Shown here piece by piece: positions 43,654-52,156 of a stretch of 64,000 nucleotides of DNA. The notes below the pieces were generated by a model. That model was not told the origin of the DNA. It saw only the letters and a list, made by a program, of their open reading frames with translations, and did no database searches. The translations under genes and the position numbers were made by a program. The first letter of the stretch is position 1. The number at the start of each line of letters is the position of its first letter. Source of the DNA: Streptomyces sp. XD-27 (GTDB taxonomy: Bacteria; Actinomycetota; Actinomycetes; Streptomycetales; Streptomycetaceae); the NCBI RefSeq assembly GCF_030553055.1, contig NZ_CP130713.1, positions 868,001-932,000 of the forward strand, written 5' to 3'.

Positions 43654-43693
43654 GGAAGGCCCGGGACCGCGGAGGTGCGGTCCCGGGCCTTCC
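43654..43693. terminator. Bidirectional terminator between lipoprotein and MFS exporter
   Basis: Perfect 17-bp stem (arm GGAAGGCCCGGGACCGC) with a 6-nt loop GGAGGT between two convergent genes. Confidence 0.88.
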
Positions 43694-43697
43694 GGCG

Positions 43698-45227
43698 TCA
43701 GCCCATGTGGGCGGGGGCCGCGCCCTCGGTGTGCCGCTGCCTGCCGGCGTTGACGGCCAGCGCGGTGACGGCCAGGCCGGCCAGGAACATGGCGCCCGCG
43801 GCGGCGAACGCCACCGTGTAGCCGTGGGTCAGCGCCTCACCCGCCCGCGCCGCCAGGCCGAAGTCCTCCGTGGCCAGGCCCCGATAGAGGGCGGAGGCCG
43901 CCTTCGGGAGCTTGTCGTCCGACGCCGAGGTGGAGATGGTCGACAGCACCGCGAGGCCCAGTGCGCCGCCGATCTGCCGCGCGGTGTTCAGCAGCGCCGA
44001 GGCGATCCCCGTGTCCTCGTGCGCGACCCCGCTGACCGCGCCCAGCGTCATCGGGACGAAGCTCATGCCCAGGCCCAGGGCCGTGACGAACATGGCAGGC
44101 ATCAGGTGCGCGGTGTACGAGGAGTCCGGCTCCAACGTGGCGAACCAGAACATGCCCGCGGCCGCGACCAGCAGGCCCGGCCCGGCGATGGCCCGGGGTG
44201 CGACGTGGGTGACCAGCTTGGAGCTGATGCCCGCCGCCGCGGCCATGCCGAAGCTGAACGGCAGGTAGGCGAAGCCGGTCCGCACCGGGCTGTAGCCGAG
44301 GATCAGCTGCATATAGAGCGTCAGGAAGTAGAAGGTGGCGAACATGCCGGAGCCGATGAGCAGCATGGTGGCGTAGCTGCCCCATCGGTTGCGGTCCTTG
44401 AACAGCCGCAGCGGCATCATCGGGTGCCCGGTGCGGGCCTGGACGACCAGGAAGGCGGCAAGCAGGACCGCGGCGGTGGCGAAGGAGGCCAGCGTCAGGC
44501 CGCCGGTCCAGCCGTGCTCGCCGCCGCGGGTGATGCCGTAGACCAGGGCGATCAGACCGCCGGTGCCGGTGATCGCGCCGGGGATGTCGAGGCGGCCGGG
44601 GTGGCGTTCGGCCTCCACGAGGGTCCTGGTCCCGGCCAGCACGGCCAGGCCGATCGGGATGTTGACGAAGAAGACCCAGCGCCAGTCCAGGTAGTCGGTC
44701 AGGACGCCGCCCAGGAGCAGGCCGATGGTGGAGCCGAGACCCGCCATCGCGGCGTACACGCCCATCGCCGTGTTGCGCGGCTTGCCCGCCGGGAACGTCG
44801 TGGCGATCAACGCCAGCGCACTGGGCGCGGCGAGCGCCGCACCGACTCCCTGAAGCACGCGCGCGCCGATCAGCAGCGCCTCGTTCGGGGCCAGCCCGCC
44901 GAGCAGCGACGCCAGCGTGAACACCGCGATGCCGGCCTGGAACATCCGCCGGCGCCCGAACAGGTCGCCGGCCCGGCCGCCGAGCAGCAACAGACCGCCG
45001 AAGGCCAGCGCGTACGAGTTGACGATCCACGCCAGGCCCGAGTCGGACACGTCCAAATCGGTCTGGATGCTGGGCAGGGCGATGTTCGTGATCGTGGCGT
45101 CCAGGACCACCATCAACTGGGCCGCGGCGATCACGACCAGGGCCAGGCCGAGATGACGCCCCCGGGGTGAATCCCCGGGGGCCGCCGGCCGCGCGGAAGC
45201 GACGGCGATTGTGCTGTCAGAAGACAT
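43698..45227 (-). CDS. MFS drug exporter, DHA2 (14-TM) family
   Basis: Proton-coupled efflux protein of 509 residues with about 14 hydrophobic helices. Motif C-like and motif A features of the EmrB/QacA group are present: DATITNIALPSIQTDL in helix 1 and GGRAGDLFGRRRMF between helices 2 and 3, with a GLGSTIGLLLGG stretch in helix 5. ATG 45227 is preceded by CGGAG. No TetR or MarR regulator is adjacent; the spacer upstream (45228-45533) should hold the promoter. The substrate is unknown. Confidence 0.93.
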   Translation of the reverse strand: MSSDSTIAVASARPAAPGDSPRGRHLGLALVVIAAAQLMVVLDATITNIALPSIQTDLDVSDSGLAWIVNSYALAFGGLLLLGGRAGDLFGRRRMFQAGIAVFTLASLLGGLAPNEALLIGARVLQGVGAALAAPSALALIATTFPAGKPRNTAMGVYAAMAGLGSTIGLLLGGVLTDYLDWRWVFFVNIPIGLAVLAGTRTLVEAERHPGRLDIPGAITGTGGLIALVYGITRGGEHGWTGGLTLASFATAAVLLAAFLVVQARTGHPMMPLRLFKDRNRWGSYATMLLIGSGMFATFYFLTLYMQLILGYSPVRTGFAYLPFSFGMAAAAGISSKLVTHVAPRAIAGPGLLVAAAGMFWFATLEPDSSYTAHLMPAMFVTALGLGMSFVPMTLGAVSGVAHEDTGIASALLNTARQIGGALGLAVLSTISTSASDDKLPKAASALYRGLATEDFGLAARAGEALTHGYTVAFAAAGAMFLAGLAVTALAVNAGRQRHTEGAAPAHMG

Positions 45228-45533
45228 GGAGGAACTCCGAAGAATGGCCGGGACGAATTCAACCGGCGAACCGCTTTCGTGAATGGAACGTAGCAGTCCC
45301 GGGACCCCGGGAAGCCGCCAAAAGACGGGGGTTTTCCGGGGTGATGATCCTCACTCTTGACAAACCCATTCGGCTTGCGTGCACACGAGAAGAAGACCTC
45401 TCCCGGTGTCCACACTTTTCCCCGAAATGCAAGTGAAAAGCGCCCGGAAAGTCTCCCGCTAAAGCGAGAATGGCTTATTGTGCCGCGTTGTCCAGGCCGT
45501 GAAAGGGCCACGCGGTGGCTCGGGCGGCGGCCG
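45228..45533. other. Intergenic region upstream of the DHA2 exporter
   Basis: About 305 bases, visibly less GC-rich than the surroundings. No gene is convincing on either strand. It must contain the promoter of the exporter (minus strand). On the plus strand TTGACA (45357-45362) is a perfect -35 hexamer, but no matching -10 or plus-strand gene follows. Confidence 0.5.
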
Positions 45534-46550
45534 TTACGCGGTGCGTTCCAGCTCCGCGGGGTCGATGCGGTGGGCCAGCTCGCGGCCGGTCAGCAGCCGC
45601 TCCAGCTCCTCGGTCACGGTGTGGCCGAGCCGCGCCAGCTCGTTGCCCTGGGAACCCGCGACGTGCGGGGTGACGAAGGCGTTCGGCAGGTCGAAGAGCG
45701 GTGAGTCGACGGGCAGCGGCTCGGGGTCGGTGACGTCGAGGATCGCGCTGATCCGGCCGCCGCGCAGTTCCTCGACGAGTGCCGCGTGGTCGACGAGCGA
45801 TCCGCGCGCGGTGTTGAGGAGCACCGATCCGTCGGGCATCAGCGCGAGTTCGCGGCGGCCGATGAGGTGGTGGGTCTCCGGGGTCTGCGGGGCGTGCACG
45901 GTGACGATGTCGCTGGTGCGCAGCAGGTCGTCGAGGGGCAGCAGCGGCACGCCGAGCGCCGCGGCGGCCGCCTCGTCGACGTGCGGGTCGGCGAGGCCGA
46001 CCCGCAGGTCGAAGGGGCGCAGGAGCTCGATGAGGCGGCGGCCGATGCGGGACGCGCCGATGACGCCGACCCGGCGGCCGAGGTTGCCGACGCCGGGGAC
46101 GATCTCGCCGAACGGGAAGGCGCGCCGGGCGCGGTAGCGGTCGCGCTGCGCGAACACGTCCTTGCCCGCGAGCAGCACCATGGCCAGCGTGTACTCGGCG
46201 ACCGGCAGCGCGTTGGCCGAGGCCGCCGACGACACCGCGATGCCGCGCTCCCAGACGGCGGGGGTGGTGAAGCCCTTGACCGAGCCCGCCGCGTGCAGCA
46301 CGGCCCGCAGCTCGGGCGCCGCGTCCAGCACGGCCTCGTCCAGGCGCGGGCAGCCCCAGCCGGTGATCAGGACCTCGGCGCGGGCCAGCGCCTCGCGGGC
46401 CCTCGGGTCGGCGAAGTCGTCTGCGACCAGGGCGGGATCGATCTCCACGGACCGCCGGACCCGGTCCAGGACCTCGGGCGGGAAGAGCCGGGAGACGTGT
46501 CCGGGCGTCATGGCGAACAGTGCGCGCGGACGCGTGGGCACGTCAGGCAT
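45534..46550 (-). CDS. D-2-hydroxyacid dehydrogenase (PGDH/hydroxypyruvate reductase-like)
   Basis: NAD(P)-dependent dehydrogenase of 338 residues. The central Rossmann motif is VGVIGASRIGRRLIELL with the following Asp in GLADPHVD, then LLNTARGSLVDHAALVEEL with the substrate-binding Arg, an acidic ILDVTDPEPLP segment with the catalytic Glu and the His in VTPHVAGSQGNELA. This set matches the D-isomer-specific 2-hydroxyacid dehydrogenases. There is no C-terminal ACT domain, so it is not a classic SerA. ATG 46550 has GGAGGG 10 nt upstream. It is divergent from a metabolite symporter gene, whose product may import the hydroxyacid or a related metabolite. Confidence 0.9.
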   Translation of the reverse strand: MPDVPTRPRALFAMTPGHVSRLFPPEVLDRVRRSVEIDPALVADDFADPRAREALARAEVLITGWGCPRLDEAVLDAAPELRAVLHAAGSVKGFTTPAVWERGIAVSSAASANALPVAEYTLAMVLLAGKDVFAQRDRYRARRAFPFGEIVPGVGNLGRRVGVIGASRIGRRLIELLRPFDLRVGLADPHVDEAAAAALGVPLLPLDDLLRTSDIVTVHAPQTPETHHLIGRRELALMPDGSVLLNTARGSLVDHAALVEELRGGRISAILDVTDPEPLPVDSPLFDLPNAFVTPHVAGSQGNELARLGHTVTEELERLLTGRELAHRIDPAELERTA

Positions 46551-46822
46551 GGAAGTGGCCCTCCGGCTCGGCGGCTTGGGGCAGCAACCGGTTTCTATCA
46601 CGAGGGCGGGTGATCCTGCCGCAGGACGGCGGTCGTCATCGGCGCCACCTCCGGTACGGCGCCAGGGCGCACCGTCGGGTGGTGCCGCGGGCCGCCCGGA
46701 CAGAACCGGCCCGCGCCCGCGGTCCCGCGGGAGTCGGACTTCGCGCCGGTTGGCGGCACGGGTCCGGCGAGCGCCCCCGCACGCCCGGTGACCGGCCCGC
46801 GGGCGCGCTCGTTGAGCGCGGC

Positions 46823-48187
46823 GTGGATGATCGCACGGACACCATCCGGCGCCCCTCGGCGCACCACCCCTCCATGCTCCGGCTGGCGGCTGCCTCGCTC
46901 GCGGGCACCGCCATCGAGTTCTACGACTTCTTCGTCTACGGCACGGCCGCGGCGCTGGTCCTCGGCCCGCTGTTCTTCCCGAGCTTCTCCCCGCTCGCCG
47001 GTACCCTCGCCGCCTTCGGCACCTTCGGCGTCGGCTTTCTCGCACGGCCGCTCGGCTCGATGCTGTTCGGGCACATCGGCGACCGCTACGGGCGGCGGCC
47101 GGTCCTCGTCGCCTCGCTGCTGCTGACGGGCGTGGCGACCGTCGCCGTCGGCTGTGTGCCCACGTACGCCTCGATCGGGATCGCCGCCCCCGTGCTGCTG
47201 CTCGTGCTGCGGTTCCTCCAGGGGCTCGGGGTCGGCGGCGAGTGGGGCGGCGCGGTGCTGATCACCGCCGAGCACGCGCCCGCGCGGCGCCGCGTGCTGT
47301 GGACCAGCTTTCCGCAGTTCGGCCCGTCGGTCGGCTTCCTGCTGGCCAACGGTGTGGTGCTGGCCCTGTCCGCGTCGCTCAGCGACGCCCAGTTCCGCTC
47401 CTGGGGCTGGCGGGTGCCGTTCTGGGCGGCGGGCGTGCTGGCGCTGGGCGGCCTGCTGCTGCGTCGCGCTCTGGCCGAGAGCCCCCGGTTCGAGGAACTG
47501 GCCGCCGAGGGCGGCCGGGCGCGGCTGCCGCTGGCCGAGGTGGTGCGCGACCACTGGCGGACCGTGCTGCTGGCGGCGGGCGGGCTGACAGCCGGCTACG
47601 CGGTCTTCTATACGGTCAGCACCTGGTCCCTGGCGTACGCGACCGAGGAACTGGGCGTCAGCCGGACGGTGGTGCTGGCCTGCATCATGGCGGCCGTGGC
47701 GGTCAAGGCCGCGTTCACTCCCCTCGCGGCGCTGTTCGGCGACCGGTTCGGGCGCAAGCCCATGTGCCTGCTGGGCTGTGCGGCCTCGGCGCTGTGGGCG
47801 TACCCGCTGATCGCGCTGCTGCACACGGGCGAGCCGCTGCTGATGTTCTTCGGCTTCGTGGGCGCGGGGATGGCCTTCACCTCCACGTTCGCCGTCGTCG
47901 CGGCGTACCTCCCGGAGCTCTTCGAGCCGCGGGTGCGCTGCACGGGGGCCGCGGTCGGCTACAACCTGAGCGGGGTCTTCGGCGGCGCCCTGACGCCGCT
48001 GGTGGCGACCGCCGTGACGAGCGGCGGCGGGCCGCCCTGGGGCGTCGCGGCGTATCTCGCCGGTGTCGCGCTCCTGAGCCTGGTCTGCTTCGCGCTGCTG
48101 CCGGAGACCCGCCCCGCCCCGGCCGCCGCGGACCGCATGACTCCGGCCGACGCGGCCGATCCGGCGCCGGGCTGCTCGGCCGCCTGA
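46823..48187 (+). CDS. MFS metabolite:H+ symporter (MHS family)
   Basis: Twelve-helix transporter of 454 residues. It shows family features of ProP/KgtP/ShiA-like symporters: GTAIEFYDFFVYGTAAALV in helix 1, GHIGDRYGRRPVL between helices 2 and 3, LQGLGVGGEWGGA in helix 4, and FGDRFGRKPMCL in the second half. Substrates of the family are organic acids, osmolytes or amino acids. The start is uncertain; GTG 46823 gives a short cytoplasmic N-terminus but has only a weak GAGCG site, and the ATG at 46874 is a late alternative. Divergent from the hydroxyacid dehydrogenase gene. Confidence 0.9.
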   Translation: MDDRTDTIRRPSAHHPSMLRLAAASLAGTAIEFYDFFVYGTAAALVLGPLFFPSFSPLAGTLAAFGTFGVGFLARPLGSMLFGHIGDRYGRRPVLVASLLLTGVATVAVGCVPTYASIGIAAPVLLLVLRFLQGLGVGGEWGGAVLITAEHAPARRRVLWTSFPQFGPSVGFLLANGVVLALSASLSDAQFRSWGWRVPFWAAGVLALGGLLLRRALAESPRFEELAAEGGRARLPLAEVVRDHWRTVLLAAGGLTAGYAVFYTVSTWSLAYATEELGVSRTVVLACIMAAVAVKAAFTPLAALFGDRFGRKPMCLLGCAASALWAYPLIALLHTGEPLLMFFGFVGAGMAFTSTFAVVAAYLPELFEPRVRCTGAAVGYNLSGVFGGALTPLVATAVTSGGGPPWGVAAYLAGVALLSLVCFALLPETRPAPAAADRMTPADAADPAPGCSAA

Positions 48188-48334
48188 CCCGTCGTGCCCG
48201 GGGAGGTGGCACACCTCGCCGGCCGCCGAGATGACGTCTGCCGGTCGGGCTCGCGTGGCGCGTTGCCCGGCCTGCCGGAAGCGGCCAGACTCGACCGTCC
48301 ACGGCCTCCGCCATCCGCACCGGGTGACCACCTC

Positions 48335-49120
48335 ATGAGCAGACCAGGGGACGCAGTGACAGGGCAGGTTGTTCCGCACGACGTGCAGGGAAGCGGTTCC
48401 GAACGAGTCCTCGTACTCCACAACTGGTTCGGCGACCGGTCGAGCTTCGACCCGATGCGCCGGTATCTGAACGGGGACGCCTTCAGTTACGCGTTCCTCG
48501 ATTGCCGCGGGTACGGCGAGGCGATCGACGCCGACGGCGCTTTCACGATGGAGGAGGTCGCCGAGGACGCCCTCACGGTGGCCGACCGCCTCGGCTGGCA
48601 GACCTTCTCGGTCATCGGTCACTCCATGGGCGGCAAGGCGGCCCAGCTGATGCTGCTGGACGCCCCGTCACGCGTCCGCTCGATCGTCGGCGTCTCGCCC
48701 GTGCCCGCGTCCGGCTTCCCCCTCGAAGGAGAGACCTGGGAGCTGTTCGCCGGGGCGGCGGAGTATCCCGGCAACCGCAGGGCGATCATCGACAACACCA
48801 CCGGCGGGCGGCACGACGACGCCTGGCTGGACGCCATGGTGAGCCGCTCCGTGGAGCGTTCCTCACCGGCGGCCTTCCGCGCGTATCTGGACTCGTGGTC
48901 GCGTGCCGACTTCCACGAGCGGGTACGGGGCAACCCGGTCCCGGTACTGCTTGTCGCCGGCGCCGAGGACCCCGCGCTGGGGCCCGAGGCCATGCGCGCG
49001 ACCTGGCTGCAGTGGTATCCGAACGCCGAGCTTGAGGTCCTCCAGGACGCGGGCCACTACGCGCCGGAGGAATCCCCCGAAGCGCTGGCGGCGGTTGTGG
49101 AGCGGTTCCTCAGCCGATGA
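48335..49120 (+). CDS. Alpha/beta hydrolase
   Basis: Soluble hydrolase of 261 residues. The oxyanion strand (LVLHNWFGD), the nucleophile elbow GHSMGGKAA with Ser, the acid in LLVAGAEDPALGP and the His in VLQDAGHYAPEESPEAL are all present. The HNWFG form in place of HGxxG is unusual but is known in some families. Two starts are possible: ATG 48335, or GTG 48356, which has a better AGGGGA site. It lies 147 nt after the symporter on the same strand. Substrate unknown. Confidence 0.9.
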   Translation: MSRPGDAVTGQVVPHDVQGSGSERVLVLHNWFGDRSSFDPMRRYLNGDAFSYAFLDCRGYGEAIDADGAFTMEEVAEDALTVADRLGWQTFSVIGHSMGGKAAQLMLLDAPSRVRSIVGVSPVPASGFPLEGETWELFAGAAEYPGNRRAIIDNTTGGRHDDAWLDAMVSRSVERSSPAAFRAYLDSWSRADFHERVRGNPVPVLLVAGAEDPALGPEAMRATWLQWYPNAELEVLQDAGHYAPEESPEALAAVVERFLSR

Positions 49121-49187
49121 CCGCCGCGGCCTGTGGGGCTGGTCGCGCGAGTCTCGGCGGCGGAGCAGGCCACCGCGCGGCGGCCGG

Positions 49188-50039
49188 TCATCGTGCGGCG
49201 GGGCGTCCGAGGAAGATGCCGGTCAGGACCAGGAGGAGGCCGCAGATCTGCTGGGCCGTGAGGGTCTCTCCGGCGATCGCCATGCCCAGCAGCACGCCCG
49301 TCACCGGGTTGAGCAGTCCGACCAGGCCGACCGTCGCAGCGGGCAGGCGCCGCAGGCCCGCGAACCACGCGGCGAAGGCCAGCGCCGTCGCCACGGCCGC
49401 GACGTAGCCGAATCCGACGAGGGCCGAACCGTCGAGACTCGGCGGCGGCCCCTCCACGACGGCGGCGAAGGGCAGCAGCAGGAGGCCTCCGGCCATGAGC
49501 TGCCAGGAGGTGGAGGCGAGTACGTCGACGTCGGAACTCCATCGCTTGGCGAGGATGTAGCCGAGGGATGACATCGCCATGGCGGCGACGGAAGCGAGCA
49601 CGCCGCACGCGTCGATCGACACGGTCGCGGTGAGCAGCATGAGGCAGACTCCGCCGGCACCGACGGCGGTACCGACCAGGTGCGTCAGGCGCGGTCGTTC
49701 GGCGATCAGCGCCCAGGCGATGAGCGTCATGGCCATCGGCGAGGTCGCCATGACGGTCGAGGCCACGCTCGTCGGGAGCCGCTGGGCGGCGACGTAGACC
49801 AGGGCGAAGAAACCGCCCATGTTGAGCACGCCGAGGACCGGCGACTTCCACCACCAGGGTCCGCGCGGCGGCAGTCTGCGGCATATGAGCAGGAGCAGAA
49901 CGCCGGCGGGCAGCGCTCTGATCGCCGCTCCGTACAGCGGGTGGTCGGCGGGCAGGAACTCGTGGGTGACGAAGTAGTTCGTGCCCCACGCCACGGGCGC
50001 GAGTGCGGTGACCAGCGACCACCGCAGATTATCTTCCAT
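49188..50039 (-). CDS. EamA/DMT-family transporter, MarR-controlled
   Basis: Ten-helix permease of 283 residues with two EamA repeats (WGTNYFVTHEFLP opening, ATSPMAMTLIAWALIAERP at the end of the first half, LLNPVTGVLLGMAIAGE in the second). It is likely an exporter of a small metabolite or drug. ATG 50039 was chosen because TATATT lies exactly 7 nt upstream (50047-50052), suggesting a leaderless transcript; an ATG at 50060 would add seven residues. Both ATGs fall in 12-bp palindromes that are probably the operator of the divergent MarR gene at 50087. Confidence 0.9.
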   Translation of the reverse strand: MEDNLRWSLVTALAPVAWGTNYFVTHEFLPADHPLYGAAIRALPAGVLLLLICRRLPPRGPWWWKSPVLGVLNMGGFFALVYVAAQRLPTSVASTVMATSPMAMTLIAWALIAERPRLTHLVGTAVGAGGVCLMLLTATVSIDACGVLASVAAMAMSSLGYILAKRWSSDVDVLASTSWQLMAGGLLLLPFAAVVEGPPPSLDGSALVGFGYVAAVATALAFAAWFAGLRRLPAATVGLVGLLNPVTGVLLGMAIAGETLTAQQICGLLLVLTGIFLGRPAAR

Positions 50040-50065
50040 GGAAGGCAATATAGCTTCCATGGAAG
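50033..50065. promoter_or_regulatory. Tandem palindromic operator between the EamA and marR-like genes
   Basis: CTTCCATGGAAG, a perfect 12-bp palindrome, occurs twice (50033-50044 and 50054-50065), with centres 21 bp apart, that is two helical turns. The sites flank the -10-like TATATT of the transporter gene and lie just before the marR-like start, so binding could shut both promoters. Assignment to the neighbouring MarR protein is inferred from position. Confidence 0.8.
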
Positions 50066-50086
50066 ATATAGCGGTACGCTGGTGCC

Positions 50087-50596
50087 GTGCAGCAGCCCAT
50101 GGACCATGTCGCCCGCATCCAAGCCGAGTGGGCCCGCGAACGAGCCGACCTCGACGTGAGCCCCCAGGCGGTGATCGGGCGCCTGCACCGCCTCGGCAGG
50201 CTGCTGACGGAGCGCCTCTGCCTCGTCTACCGCCGATACGGCCTGAGCGAGGGGGAGTTCGACGTCCTGGCCGCACTTCGGCGAGCGGGCGAGCCGTTCG
50301 AGCGGGCGCCTGGCGAGCTGGCGGCGCACACCATGGTCACGACGGGCGCGATGACCAAGCGGATCGACCGTCTCGAACGCGACGGCCTCGTCACCCGCCG
50401 CCGGTCGACCGTCGACGGCCGAGGACGGGTCGTGGCGCTCACCCAGGCGGGTCGGGACCTGTTCGACCAGGCGTTCACCTCCCACATGCACAACGAGCGG
50501 CGCCTCCTCGATGCCCTGACACCGGAAGAGGCCGCACAGTTGGAGAGGCTCCTGACCGCGTGGCTGGCCCGCGTCGAACCGCCGCCGCATCCGTAA
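50087..50596 (+). CDS. MarR-family transcriptional regulator
   Basis: Winged-helix dimeric regulator of 169 residues. The core is LSEGEFDVLAALRRAGEP, then the recognition region TTGAMTKRIDRLERDGLVTRR and the wing STVDGRGRVVALTQAGRDLF, all typical of MarR. GTG 50087 has no Shine-Dalgarno site; TACGCT lies 6 nt upstream (50075-50080), so this transcript may be leaderless as well. It is divergent from the EamA transporter, and tandem palindromes lie between them, so it likely represses both. Its ligand is unknown. Confidence 0.93.
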   Translation: MQQPMDHVARIQAEWARERADLDVSPQAVIGRLHRLGRLLTERLCLVYRRYGLSEGEFDVLAALRRAGEPFERAPGELAAHTMVTTGAMTKRIDRLERDGLVTRRRSTVDGRGRVVALTQAGRDLFDQAFTSHMHNERRLLDALTPEEAAQLERLLTAWLARVEPPPHP

Positions 50597-50695
50597 GCAC
50601 GCCGCGGCCGCTCGTCTCGGGCCGCCCGAAGCTGTTGCGGGCGCCTGGGCCCGCGGCAACGCGGTCCCAGGCGATGTTCACTCCGCGGGCAGGCG

Positions 50696-51010
50696 CTACG
50701 GGCACCGCTGCGCCCTCTTGACCACGGCGAACTTGAGCTGCTGGATCTGCTGAGGCGTTCCCGGGGCCGGCTGCTGGAGACAGAGCTTCCAAGCCGGGGG
50801 CCAGATCATGCTGCCGTTTTGGCCGCTCACTTCCTTGAGGTCCACACGCTCCAGGGTGTCGAGGGTCTTGAGAGACTTGAGGGTCTTGGCGACGGGCAGG
50901 TCCTTGCCCTTCAGGTCCAGCGCGGAGCCGCCATCGGCGGCATGGGCAGGGGCAGCCAGCGCGACGACGGACAGCGTCAGGGCGGCGGCAGCGGTGATGT
51001 TCCTCTCCAT
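50696..51010 (-). CDS. Small secreted protein, Leu-Lys repeat
   Basis: Predicted exported protein of 104 residues. The signal peptide (MERNITAAAALTLSVVALAAPAHA) is clear and followed by a short repeat region (VAKTLKSLKTLDTLERVDLKEV) with Leu every three to four residues, then two Cys (LCLQQ and QRCP at the C-terminus) that could pair. ATG 51010 was used; a GTG at 51028 is possible but would put residues before the signal peptide. I do not recognise the family. Confidence 0.7.
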   Translation of the reverse strand: MERNITAAAALTLSVVALAAPAHAADGGSALDLKGKDLPVAKTLKSLKTLDTLERVDLKEVSGQNGSMIWPPAWKLCLQQPAPGTPQQIQQLKFAVVKRAQRCP

Positions 51011-51127
51011 AGCCCAATAAACGATCACCAGGGGCGGTGGTAACCGTCAGCCACTCACCCGTCGGGCGGAGGCGGATCGTTCGGGCGGCCGACGCCACGG
51101 CATCGCCGTCGGTGCGAGGTTCGGAGC

Positions 51128-52156
51128 ATGATCGATGCTGTACGGACGGTGGGAAGGCCCCGGCGCACCTGGGGGCAGCGGTGGTCGCGCTGGGTGGGCC
51201 GGGTGACGGTGTGCTGGGGAGTGGCGTACGCCTGCTTCGGCCTGGCCTGCGCCGTGAGCGGGACCCCGCTGCTCTACCACGGCGACGACCCGGGGCCCTC
51301 CGCCTTGGGGTGGGGTGTCGCCGCGGTGGGCGCGCTGGCGGCGCTGGCCTGCGCGGCGGTGGCGCGCTATGGGCTGCGTCCGGCCCTGCGGGTGCTGCTG
51401 TGGGTGATCTGCGCGCTGGCGGGGATCGCCGCGTTCAGCCTGCTGATGGACGTCATCACGCTGATGGTCGGCCAAGGGGTGGACAGTCGGGCGTCTGCCG
51501 CGAACCACGCGCTGGCGGCGGCCGGGGTGCTCCTGCTCGCGGCGACCGCCCGGTCCGACCGCCTGCCGCCCGCCGCGGCCTCCGTGCCGGCGCCGTCCGC
51601 CGCTCCCCCGCCGGTGCAACGCGCCGCCTGGGCCGGGACGCTGGCCTTCCTCCCGTACGCGGCGATGAAGCTCGTATGGGCCTTCGGTGGCACCTTCGCC
51701 GGGGTGTCGGGCGAGGAGATGCTCGCGGTCTCGAGACGTAACGGGGCCTCGGAGCTGTGGCTCACCCTGGAGTCCTGGGGGCTGGACGCCACCGTGCTGC
51801 TGGCAGCGCTCGGCGTCTTCCTGCTCTGGGGTCTGGTCCGCCCGTGGGGCCAGGTCTTCCCGCGCTGGACGCTGCTCCTGCACGGACGCCGCGTCCCGCG
51901 CTGGCTGCCCCTGGCCCCCGCCCTGGTCGGCGCCGCCACGCTCGCCCCGTACGGGGTGGTCGGGGTCGGCTACTCGGCCCTGGCCACGGTCGGCGTGGTG
52001 ACGATGCCGCGCGGTGACTTCCCCTCCTCGCAGGACGCGCTGCTGGTCTGCTGGATCGGCATGGCCGCGTTCGCCGTGTACGGCGTCGCGCTGACCGCCG
52101 CCGCCCGCTCGTACTGGCTGCGCACGCGCCCCGTCTGCCGCGTGCTCACGTCGTGA
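51128..52156 (+). CDS. Integral membrane protein sharing an RPWG motif with the protein at 61974
   Basis: Membrane protein of 342 residues with about eight hydrophobic helices. The last half contains LLWGLVRPWGQVFPRW followed by LHGRRVPRWLPLAPAL, a pattern found again in the 197-residue protein encoded at 61974. A Pro/Ala-rich hydrophilic loop lies at about residue 150. No transporter motif is recognised. Its 3' end overlaps that of the convergent phytase gene by 11 nt. Function unknown. Confidence 0.8.
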   Translation: MIDAVRTVGRPRRTWGQRWSRWVGRVTVCWGVAYACFGLACAVSGTPLLYHGDDPGPSALGWGVAAVGALAALACAAVARYGLRPALRVLLWVICALAGIAAFSLLMDVITLMVGQGVDSRASAANHALAAAGVLLLAATARSDRLPPAAASVPAPSAAPPPVQRAAWAGTLAFLPYAAMKLVWAFGGTFAGVSGEEMLAVSRRNGASELWLTLESWGLDATVLLAALGVFLLWGLVRPWGQVFPRWTLLLHGRRVPRWLPLAPALVGAATLAPYGVVGVGYSALATVGVVTMPRGDFPSSQDALLVCWIGMAAFAVYGVALTAAARSYWLRTRPVCRVLTS

